This document shows, in pieces, positions 1 through 11,100 of a stretch of DNA of 64,000 nt (the first letter of the stretch is position 1; every line of letters starts with the position of its first letter). A program made the position numbers and the translations under genes. The DNA lies in contig JACTAT010000359.1 of assembly GCA_014526335.1 (NCBI GenBank), forward strand, positions 1-64,000. The letters are read 5' to 3'. The notes under the pieces are model-generated. The model ran no database searches. It had not been told where the DNA came from and saw only the letters and a list, made by a program, of their open reading frames with translations. The stretch comes from Chrysaora quinquecirrha. Taxonomy: Eukaryota > Cnidaria > Scyphozoa > Semaeostomeae > Pelagiidae.

Positions 1-189
1 AAAACGAAAAAACTTTTGCTTTAACGAATGGAAGATACAAAAACGCACAAATCCCAACACGAAAGTCCAACGGGTAGTAAGAATTTTAGATCAGTGATTC
101 CTCTTTTAGAAATTTTATATTTTGCCTTTCAGCTATGTTCTTAGATATTGTCTACGTTTTTTAAAACGGATTTGAACTAAGCGAGGAAT

Positions 190-228
190 AAGCAGACTAA
201 CTTATTAGTTAGTTGATTAGTTAATTAA

Positions 229-261
<33 letters not shown>

Positions 262-288
262 AAGTTAGTTAATTAGTTGGTTAGTTAG

Positions 289-319
<31 letters not shown>

Positions 320-650
320 TTTAGTTGTTAGTTATTTGTTATTTAGTTAGTTAGTTAGTTAGTTAGTCAGTTAGTTGGTTTAGTTAGTTGGTTAGTTCGT
401 TAGTCAGTTAGCTAGTTAGTTATTTGGTTACTTAGTTAGTTACTTAGTTAGTTAGTTGGTTTGTTACTTAGTGAGTTACTTAGTTAGTTTGTTAGTTGGT
501 TACTTAGTTAGTTACTTAGTTAGCTAGGTGGTTGGTTACTTAGTGAGTTACTTAGTTAGTTTTTTAGTTGGTTACTTAGCTAGTTATTTAGTTAGTTAGT
601 AAGTTAGTAAGTTAGTAAGTTAGTTGGTTAGTTGGTTAGTTAGCTAAGTA

Positions 651-705
<55 letters not shown>

Positions 706-775
706 AAGATAATTAGCTAGTTAGTTAGTTAGTTACTTCGTTAGTTACTTCGTTAGATAGGTAGTTCATTAGTTA
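190..775. repeat. TTAG/GTTA simple-repeat array
   Basis: About 580 bp is almost entirely 4-mer repeats of the GTTA/TTAG type, with interspersed variants (ttag-ttgg, ttac-ttag, ttag-ctag). The perfect runs (about 241-260, 300-320 and 655-705) are separated by diverged stretches, which suggests an old array with recent local slippage. It is not a canonical telomere repeat (TTAGGG or TTAGG), and no gene overlaps it. Short relatives occur near 9437-9456 and 9556-9572. Confidence 0.95.
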
Positions 776-1865
776 TTTAATGAGTAAGTAAATAAGTACG
801 TTATTTAAATATATTATTAAGAAACTAAGAAATTCAGTAAGTATATTGATAAACTAGTTAAAGTGGTAGAAAATGGTTCCGAAAATAAGAAAAATGCAGA
901 TTGACTGGGACGAAGCCAAAAATTAAAAAGGCATGCTACACACGAATTATGTATTCGTGTAGTTTCTTGCTTTGTGGTGCAGAGAGAGCAGTTGTTCTAT
1001 TTGCTGAATTTATCAGCACGCAATCAAACGTTCTGTTTTACCCTAGAACATATCAATATTATCGTAAGTCTGCAGCGTTCCTAATAGCAGTAAGCGGTAA
1101 ATAAAAAACAATCAATCAAGAGGTCAGTTACTCTCAGTAATTACCACGATAAGATATTTACACGTATGACGTTGATCTGAGGAAGAAATTTCCTGCAATG
1201 CCCTTTGGTTTTTTCATGAATTCAATCCCTTCTATTTTTTTGACAACGTCCTTGCCCCTTTTGACGTTTTAAGGTACTCTGGCTATACACGTTGAAAATT
1301 TACTGATAAGTTTCTAGCAACTTTAAGTTAAATTTCAGGCTTTTTAGAGAACATATACTTTATGAAAAAATCTTACATAATCTCATGAGTGCAAGCGAGG
1401 GGGGTCGAAATAAGTTAGAGGCCAACATCACTACATAGTTAGTAAATCAGCTTTTACAATGTGTTTGCATCACACCTTTCATTGCCATGCAGAAAGCCAT
1501 TAGGTACAGGGCGTCCACCAATGAAATCACCGGCTTTGTTATATATAGATTAATTCAATTGAATTTAATTGTGGGGTGGGGATTAAGTTGTGGATATAAA
1601 TGAGGCAAACGAACCCCTAATGGTGCTTCATACCACCATGCGGCGGTACTCGGTGCTTTGAGTTAACGTGTAGACAAGGTTAGGAGTCTAGGCAAAGGGT
1701 TTTCAATCTGGCTTTCGATAGGATAGTACTCTTTAGCACGTCCGTCTGCCAATTCTATGGGCTCTCCATGCACTGGTTTCGAGCCCATCTTTCGGCACTT
1801 GAATTTTTTTTTCTATTTTTTCTGAAAAATTTTCTTAGTCTTGGGCGACCGGTGACGCACTGTAC
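776..1865. other. intergenic or intronic, no recognised feature
   Basis: AT-rich sequence lying downstream of the minus-strand SLC46-like first exon, hence probably its first intron. I looked for a second transporter exon (the motif-A region) on the minus strand and did not find one. The only ORFs are short and lack recognisable similarity. Confidence 0.5.
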
Positions 1866-1889
1866 TTAACGTCTTGTTGCCATGCATAC

Positions 1890-2129
1890 CTTCTGTTGCA
1901 ACATTTTAAAAGTACTATTGATTGCTTGCCCTTTGCTGCAAGATGAGTGATGGCCAGAGAAACTGTATGGAAAACCTTCCATTTCACTGATCCTTGAGTA
2001 AACATATTGCTGTAAAAGAGGGACTTGTAACATTAAGGCAAATACATATAGCAGAAGGGCAGGCTCTGGGGCTTTATACAGTGTCCTTTTCTTGCTTGTC
2101 TTTGTGGGTAATAATTTCGTTTGTTCCAT
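1890..2129 (-). CDS. SLC46-like: SLC46-like transporter, first coding exon (paralog, rest outside window)
   Basis: An 80-codon exon on the minus strand starts at the ATG at 2129-2127 and ends with AAG followed by a GTATGC donor at 1889-1884. It has the same length, phase (0) and donor position as exon 1 of the complete plus-strand gene at 4908. The two share the Pro-Glu-Pro entry, the first membrane segment (FALML-VPL-QQYVYSRISEM), the GHHSSC loop cysteine and the NST glycosylation sequon, with scattered substitutions. SLC46 proteins are 12-helix major facilitator carriers. This exon supplies TM1 and the first extracellular loop. Later exons would lie left of the window; intron 1 of the sister gene is 4.6 kb, so none is expected before the edge. 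The reading frame is open upstream of this Met, but only the Met-80-codon segment matches the paralog. It could be a live divergent paralog or an isolated exon copy. Confidence 0.82.
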
Positions 2130-2289
2130 AGTTCGTGTTTGCGTTGGGACAAAATAGATACTTGCACTGCACTTGTCCTTCTTACCACAAAACAATGCAA
2201 TTGAATTCAAATCATGTAGGGAGCTTGTATAGATGAACTTCAAGAACGATAAATAGTACACAACAAATATTACAAGAAGACCAAAGAGG

Positions 2290-2450
2290 TTTACTTCCGT
2301 TGTTTTGTTTGGTTTCCTCCTGTTTTGAATCGTTAGTCCTTCGTCTGACTTATCCCCTTTGACCTTGTCTGATGATTGAGACAACGGAAGGAAAAACGTA
2401 CTTAGTGATGAATCAATAAAACACGGACCAAGGAATGGGAATTCAACATT
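2290..2450. repeat. dispersed repeat, copy 1
   Basis: This resembles 20355-20565 in the same orientation: both contain a CCGTTGTTTTGTTT block, a TTAGTCCTTC block and the segment around AATAAAACACGGA. It lies just 5' of the minus-strand SLC46-like ATG, so it may contribute to that 5' region. No terminal repeats were recognised. Confidence 0.6.
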
Positions 2451-4551
2451 TTCTGGAGTAGGTGGGAAATCAATAACTTATAATTTGACTGACAATTTTG
2501 TACTATTTTTAGTTTTCAAATACTTCGAACACTTCGGGTCACGATTTCGTATTATTGATGTGTTACAATTCTTTTTATTGAGAAAATAAACCATAGAAAG
2601 AAATTTAAATGTGTAAGTAATGGTAAAATTTCTAACTCTATAACATTGCAAAAATATTATTTAGAACAGGGAACCATCATTTGGTGGGACAAGGCATCCT
2701 AACCGAGATAGCCGTTGTTTGCAGATGTAGAAATAATAATGTTGAGATAAGAACACCCTTGAGGACTTGAGAACACTTGTGGTAAAACGTGGATTTTGAC
2801 GAATTACCAATAAATGCTAAGCTAGAATATATACTAAGAACAATTTGAAACAATCTCACGCAAAACTTTGGTAGGCTTTACTTGCGTGCCGCAGTAGAAT
2901 ATCAGCTAGAGAGAAACTTCGATTTGGTTTTCTGTGACTTATTAACTTGTGAATTCTCAATCTAAATAACTAATAACCAAAATCTACCTACATTCATACT
3001 TAATCTAAGTGAGATATGTCGGGGAATCTCCTATGCACCTAGGAATCGGCCTAGGATTATCATTGCTATCTTGTTGCTGCTGCTGTTGTTGTATCAATTT
3101 ATTGTATTCTTACTAGTAAATTTTGTAATTTCTGCGTGCATACCAAATATGGTGAATCGCTGACAATCGTAGCGGGACATAGAACACAGTATGATACTGG
3201 GGCGTAACTAATCTGGAGGGCTCGTCCTTTTTTCTTCTGATTTGATTATGATAGATTGTTAGATCGGGTTTTGTTATGTTCATATATAATATCTTAAAAG
3301 TTATATAGATCGTTTTCTTCTGTCTGTTGTACTGCAAAGAACTGGAAAGAGAGACTTTGTCTCAACAAGCTATATATAATATTTTTCTACATATAAGGAA
3401 TGAAATGATAGGCTACAATGGTAAGAAAAAATAGCTATATAAGGTATGAATAACGAAGGCTATGCTGCATATAACAAATAAGGTAATACCTATGATGATG
3501 CGGGAATTACCTACGTGGGTAACAAGCTATGATGCAGTGAGGGGATGCCTATGCTAGTGCTGTAACAGGATGTTATCTAAAATGGCTAAATAAGAATGAG
3601 TAAACTAAATATGATAATGTATGTAAATATATGCTGACTACTACACACTACAAATTATTCAGAAAACAAGAGCATTGAGCCTCGAACCAAAAAAAAGAGT
3701 ATATCGACAGGAATCGAATAATGAAAACAACTTCTTCACAGCAAAAATATCAATAATCAATAGTAAACTTATTTAATTGACTTTCAAAAACACTATCGGC
3801 TGAGTGCGTCGCGACCTTGCTAAGATCAATTTACTGCCATAACTACTTAATTCCAAACATTAAGTATCTACAATGGTTCGTGTTGGTAAAATAAAACAAT
3901 AAGAAAGTGCTAAAGTTAGCCAAATAAGGAAAATGCAGAATTATTCAAACCAATCACGCACAAGTATTCAAAAACACGAAAGTTGTCTTAAAGATCACGC
4001 AGTAAAAGTTCAAAGACCATAAAGATCAAAAGTTCAAAGTTCAACAGATTCACGTCTCATAAATTGGGAAAGTAGCTCTGGTGGCTTTGTAAAAGTATAA
4101 GTTTCAGTTGAAGGACTTTATTGCACTGGCGCTTACGATTTTGACTGTGATCAGATTTTACTTATGTTTACAAGGAGTTTCTCCCTCAGCAATACTTAAC
4201 GGAAAACCTGCCACACAACATAGCTATTGAATGCACTGATAACACTACAATCTACAGTCTACAACCTCACTCTTCGAAAAGGCACAGCCCATGACGAAGG
4301 TACACGTTACATACATTAAATTACCTTACACATTACCTATCTTACATTTTATAGCGACTAGTTTACCAAATGTTCTTATTCCAAGAAAACCGAATCAAAC
4401 GTCTTCAAGTGTTCAAGAATACCTGCGATTGTTAATCATTCCCGCATTCCGGGTTTTGCTGCATTACAGATTCCACATTCCTTCTTTTATCACAATTTTC
4501 TCTTTCCGTTTGTTTTTGTTTGTGTGTCTGACTGTGCAACTTACAAACAGA
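2451..4551. other. spacer between divergent SLC46-like genes
   Basis: About 2.4 kb between the two divergently transcribed SLC46-like first exons, which would have to hold both promoters. It is AT-rich, and no TATA element or coding exon stood out. The short ORFs here look like chance. Confidence 0.5.
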
Positions 4552-4612
4552 ACAGTACAATGATTGTAATGCACAGTACAGCAATGCACAGTACAATGAT
4601 AGTGACGTGATC
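4552..4612. repeat. short tandem repeat (acagtacaatgat type)
   Basis: Three to four imperfect copies of a motif of about 15 bp built on CACAGTACAATGAT, about 300 bp upstream of the SLC46-like start codon. Confidence 0.6.
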
Positions 4613-4907
4613 TTTCTTTTCGCAATCTGCTCCCAAACAAAGGGATCAGCAACGTGCCAACGCAACGCAAAGTAAGTCAAACAATTTTTTATTCCAGTTT
4701 GTGTTCTGCATGTTAGTTTCTTTTATTCAAAACAATGATATGCAATCTGTGATGCAACGAAGTAGTTTTGAATAATCGTAGTCTGAAGCCGGCGTCTGAA
4801 GCTGCTTGATATTCCATAAAATATCTGTCTTGTCGACTTCCGCATGTGTTAACTCTGTTAACTCAAACGTAGACTTAACTTCAAGTCATATTTCTCAAAC
4901 GTAGGTT

Positions 4908-5147
4908 ATGGAAAAATCTACATTATTACCTCCAAAGACAACATGGAAACGTACACTTCGAAAAGCTCCTGAACCCGTTTTTTTGTTGTACGTGTTTGCA
5001 TTAATGCTGGATGTCCCTCTTGTTCAGCAGTACGTATACTCAAGAATCAGTGAAATGGAAGGTTTCCCATACCAATACTCTGGCCATCACTCCTCTTGCA
5101 ACAAAGGACAAGCACTCAATAGTACTCTTAAAATCTTGCAAGAAAAG
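4908..5147 (+). CDS. SLC46-like: SLC46-like exon 1
   Basis: 80 codons from ATG to a phase-0 GTATGT donor at 5148. It encodes the N-terminal tail, TM1 and the extracellular loop with the Cys and the NST sequon. Confidence 0.9.
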
Positions 5148-8100
5148 GTATGTAGGGAAAAGCATTTTTTTGCAGGTGCAGACATACTCTTAGATGCCTA
5201 ATTGCCACCCCTCCCCGCTACACGTTTTTTTTTTTTATAAGGAACCTTTTGTCTGAGTTGAGGCTGGAGTTCCTTTATTTTTCAACAAAATGAGGCTGAA
5301 AGTTCCTTATACTGTTATAGCTAATTCATAGAAACTATTCTTCATTTCTTACTTTAAGGATAAATAGAGCCTTTGGGGAAGAACGATATATTGTACTTCT
5401 GTTCCTTTTCGTATAAACCGTCTTGTTCTTTAAAAAAGAGTTTCTTAGTTTTTCATCCGAGCCTCGACAGTTCCTTAAAGTTCCTTAATTTTTTGGCAAT
5501 TTTCAGCCTGGAGTTCCTTATAAAGGTATTCCTTATAAAAAAAAAACGTGTAATTAATTTTTTGAAAAATTTCCAACCCCCCCCCCACTCTAATTAGGAC
5601 CCTCGGCTTATCAAGTTTGCATTAATATTGATGTTGACATTTTCACTAAACTTACTTTGACGTTCTTGGTGTGAAACTGACTTGTACACTTGATTTGTTG
5701 GCTAGAACTCTGAATTTCTTTAGCTTATAAAGCACTATAGACCCTTGCTTTGCATTTCAGCAGTTTCCAGACAAAGTTTGTCAAACAAAGTCTGACCAAG
5801 TAAAGAGCGTGATCCCTAAAAATTTTTCTGGGGGCTCCACCCTCAGACCCCTGTGAACCTATTTCTAACCCCAAACTTTTTAGTGCTGGCTTTTTAGTGT
5901 GCCTGTATTGAATACCACAGGGGGAGGGTCAGCACTTCTACTTGTATGTATAATGCTGACTTGTGGGAAGGGCCGTGCCACCGTTAAAACAAAATCCCAT
6001 AAAATCTCAAAAATGAACACCCCCAGCTCAGGGTGACACATCCCCAGTACTTTTTGTCCAAGGGCACCCACCGGAAGCTGCACAGGGTGATAGGGTTAGA
6101 AGCAACAAATTTAGGGCAAAACAATAGGAAAATAAAAGAACTTTTTATGAGGGCAAAGGGGAGGACAGCCACACCCTCACTGTCCCCATGCTTCCAGTGC
6201 CCCTGCATTTATCAGCCTATGTTTGATCTATTTAACATTTGTGCTCTTTTTAACACTCTCTTTAATTGATAACACCTGTTTTATTTCAGCCACACACTTT
6301 TCTTTTTATAAGAATATAGTTTATAAGAATACTGAGGCCCAAAATTTCTAAAATTTAAGAATGAATTTAGAATAATAGCCAGGCTCAAATTTCACAGAAA
6401 GAAAGATTTTTCATTTATCTGAGTTTTCTCAAAATTTTTCCGTTCATTTATTGTAATACTGCTTTTTCCGCTGCAAATTCGAAATAAGTGTGACTTCTGC
6501 AGGTAATTACATTGCTTAACGCAACGTGAGTTCTGAGCTATGGTTCAGTTAATGCAGACCGTCGCTTAAGAATATTTTAAGAATAAAACTAGGCTTTTAA
6601 TTGAGAGTTTTTAAGAATATTGAGACTCGCCAAAAATTAAGGTACTATGCTATTCTTATAAAGAAAAGTGTGTAAGTGAAATAAATAATCTCATTTTAAT
6701 ACCCCTTAACCCTCCAAGCGACCAGCCAAATTTTGAACGGCCTTTCGTTTTCGTATCCTTTCAGCGAAGAATGTATACATACTTTTTCTATAAAAACTTT
6801 CACATCACCATTCCCGCAAAAACTTTTGATTTTTGATTCCATTTCGGACATTCGCTTGCTGTAATGTTAGATACAATATCAGAAAGAGACAGTGACTTTT
6901 GGTTTCTATTAGAACAGCAAGCGAATGAGGGCGGAAACCAAATACAGGGAATCATGTACAAGCAAAACGGGGGGTATGCTCCTAACACATCTCTTTGTTG
7001 TTACTTTTTGTTGGATGGCAGACAGGATGACCTGCTTTGCTGACTTGAGAAAACATAGGATCAAACGGCCACGGATGAAGGCGTCGAGGAGAGATCAGCT
7101 GGATTGCTTGCAGTGTTGATGTACGTCCATTGACTTGGATTGGTGAATTGCCTGATCCTGACTCTGTAAGCAACAGGTGTAGAAGTGACTTAAGGTGTTA
7201 CTGATGTAGCCAAGAACAGCACGGCTGTTAGTGTAAAACTCGATGTTACTGAGCGGCACACCAATCTCTTTCTTTATTATTTCTGCTACCTCGACTCCAA
7301 AAAACTGCAGCACAGAGTTCCAGCCTTTGGATTGGCAAACCAATTGTGTACATAAAAGTTTCATGTAACAAAGTTAGCAGCGCCTTGACCATGCGTTTAA
7401 GGTCCGTGTTCAGCTACCTTGGACAGAAGTCCAATTGCCACAGAGAGAGAAGGTTTATCTCTGAAGACATCCACATTCATACTATATTCGACAGCCGTTG
7501 ACACTGTCCTCAAACCGTTGAAACCGCAAATAATCACGGTGATCTTCTCGAACATAGAAATTGCTAAACATCTGCTCAATGTCGGCCATAATTGCTATTG
7601 GTTCTTTTCTGAAGCGTAGGAGGGCTCCAAGTAATACATTGTTGAGGTCTGTGCCACTAAGCAAAACGTCATTTAAGGATGCCCCTTGGTATGGGGCATT
7701 CGTGTCGTATACGACCCTGATCTTATCTGATTTCAACGGGTGAAAGACTTCCAAAAACGGTAAGTAGAAAACTTCTTGATCGTCCTTGAGAGGTGGTGCT
7801 GGTTCGGCATGCCCGTTGTCGAAAGGCTTCTGCATGAAGGCTTGGTACTACTCTACTAACTTAGCATTTGATTGAATTCGTTGTGCGACACTGTTAAACC
7901 TCTGTCAAGTCTCTGTTCCCTCTGAGACTTGAAAGTCAGCGGCATTTCCCAGTTGCCTACTTCGTTTTTTCTTGCTTCAGCATGGAGAATCTCAATAAAT
8001 TGCTGACCCTCCACCAATTTCGCAGGCGTATTATCTTCTTCTGTAGTGACAAAAATATCTTCTGACACCTTAGGGAAGTTGCGACATAAGTCAGATGCAT

Positions 8101-11100
8101 TTTCTACATTGGCAGCGAGACAGCCGTCTCTGATGATCACCCAGCCCAGATCTAGATGTTGGGCAGAGGTGCATCATAGTAATGTGTAGGGGTATCTTAT
8201 CTTTAAGTAATGTGGGGGGGGGGTATCATAAGTAATGTGGAGAATGCCGAGTTATGTTGAGGGCTATCTTGAAGTAATGTGGAAGGCTATCAACTGTGAT
8301 GCGGATGATTATCTTTCAGTAATGTGGAGGGCTTTCATCTGTAATGTGGGGGATTATCTTGCAATAAAGTAGTAGATGCGGAGTAATGTCGAGGGCTATC
8401 TTGAAGTAATGTAGAGGATGCGCAGTACTGTGGAATGATATCTTGAAGTAATGTGGAGGGCTATCATCAGTAACGTGGAGGGCCATGTTGCAGTTAAGGA
8501 TGTTCAGTAATGTGGAGGGCTATCTTGCAGTAATGTAGTGGATATGGAGTGATGTGGAGGGCTTGTGGGAGATGTTCAGTAATGTGGAGGGCTATCTTGC
8601 AGTAATGTAGTGGATGCGGAGTGATGTGGAGGGCTATCTTGAAGTAATTTGGAGAGCTATAATCAGTAACGTGGAGGGATATATTGCAGTAATGTAGTGG
8701 ATGCGGAGTAATGTGGAGAGCTATATCTTGAAGTAATTTGGAGGGCTATCATCAGTAACGTTGAGGGCTATTTTGCAGTAAAGTGGAGGATGTTCAGTAA
8801 TGTGGAGGACTATCTTTCCGTAATGTAGTGGATGCGGAGTAATTTAAAGGGCTATCTTGAAGTAATGGGAATGGCTATCATCAGTAACGTGGAGGGATAT
8901 AATCAGTAATGTGGAGGGCTTTCTTGCAGTAATGTGGGGGATATTCAGTAATGTGGAGGGCTATCTTGAAGTAATGCTGATGGCTATCATCAGTAACGTG
9001 GAGGGATATAATCAGTAATGTGGAGGGTGCGAAGTAATATTGAGGGATATCATCAGTGATGTTGAGGGCCCGAGTTGTCGAGAAGCACTCTCGTCGCGAT
9101 AGCCGAGAATTTTCGTTTTGTAAACGATTCTCATTGACAAGAAATGCAATAAGGTAGCTAAACCATGCATTTTTTAGCCATGAGAACCTTCAAACTGCTT
9201 AAATATTTTGTAAGATATGTGTAAGAATCACAGTTTCGGTTCATATATAAGTTTTGGTCCTCTCCCCCACATCAATGATGGAGAATAAATGTCAGTCTTA
9301 AACGACAGGTAGTGCACTTGTCTTCAAACGGAGGCAACATTTATGCGAGGGAGAGGTTGTCCCTCCTATTTTTAATGAAGTTTTTTATCGCATTGAGTTT
9401 TTCTGGCAAAGTTTCTAAGAATTTTGGCCAGGATTGTAGTTAGTTAGTTAGTAATGATTTTGGAAAACGGAAATCTGGAATTTTTCCTATCCGGCGCAGC
9501 GTATTTCGGATTTTTTTAAGTTTTGACGTTGTCTCATTAAGTTTTGTGCAGTATTGTAGTTAGTTAGTTTGTTGCTTTCAGCCGCCCAATACACTTCTGT
9601 GATTTCAAAGTGGTGATGGTAATACAAAATTTCCCTATCAGGATATATTGAAAGTAATATTATATCCATTTACGATATATCAGCTTTACCCCATTTCTAA
9701 ACATTTTTTTGTTTTTCTTGATGTATTTGTGAATGAATGTACTTGGCTTTTAAGGTTCAAGCAAAGACAGCATATTTTCAGATAGGGCAATCGATGTGCA
9801 CAGCAATTCCTTCATTTGTTATGTGTTTTTTCCTGGGCACATGGTCTGATAAAGTTGGCAGAAAACCTGTTATTTCTATTGGCTTGTTTGGAGGTGTTCT
9901 GGAATCAACGTTTGCGTTGCTGACGATGTTTTTGGAACTTCCATTATATTTCTTGTACATTGGTGGGTTCTTTAATGCAATGGGTGGTTTTACTGGATTA
10001 TCACTTGCAGTAATGTCATATATTGCTGACTGCACTGAAAAAGAGCAACGTGCACTTCGACTCGGTGAGCTTCATTATTTCCTTGTTTTGAAAGATATTA
10101 ATTTTCTCTAACGGGATAATGGTCCTTAGTCCCTGTGACTAGAGGCTGCTGGTAATGTAAGTCCTCTCTCTTTTAAGCCTCCTGTCTGTTAAACCCCCTC
10201 TTGCAAGTGGAAATTCGAAGTAAACCCCCCTCTCTATTAAGCTGCCTTTTATTTGGACCACGCGACCGTCCAGTAGTCAACGTACTGAATGAAATGCAAA
10301 TTATTCTGTTTGATATCCAAGACTTGTGTCTCACATCACAACTGCTAATAACTACTATGTCGCTACGAATTTCATTTCATAGAAGTTTACAACTTTCTGA
10401 TATGTTTCATTTTTTAATCTCTGTAATTGTCTTCTTGACTAATAGAAAGCTAAATATGTTCCAGTTGTTATTAAGCCCCCTTTCTCTAATACGTTCCCCT
10501 CTCTAAGTCCCTTTTCAAAAACTTCTGAAATAAAATAAGCCCCTACGGGCTAAATAGACCTTTTACCGTAGATGTCGTTTTCTGTTTAAAAGTGTCGCAA
10601 TGTAACAGCACGACTACCCGAATAATGTGTATATATATGTATATATCCATCCGCTTGTAATGCAGCTGCATTTAATTAGCAATAAAATAACAATAGTAGC
10701 GAAAAGGGGTTGAATAGTCTTATTATTACAATTCTTTCTGTTTTCCTAAGCCTTTTTAAAATATTGGTTGCAATTGTCTTTACGGGAGGCATGCCACTAT
10801 ATAATATTGAAATTTTCATTCCGCAAGATCTTTCAGTGCCCATCGTATCCCGTACCCCAATCTAAGTAGGAAACTTTATTCCTTGCTTTTCATATAGAGA
10901 GCACGTTAGAATCTCTGTGGCTTATGTTATATTTTATCTTTAAGGTATTTTGGAAGCTGTAGTTTTCACTGGAGCAATGCTGAGCAACTTTATAAGTGGA
11001 CATCTGATTAGTGCATATGGATTCAAGTTTTCTTACATTGTTGTTGCAGCCTGTATGTTAGCATCATTTCTCTACAGTGTATTTATTTTGCCAGAGTCGT

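Noticed and set aside
5880..6269. Overlapping ORFs of 67-78 codons on both strands
   Set aside because: Intron 1 of the SLC46-like gene; C/A-rich repeat debris with no recognisable protein.
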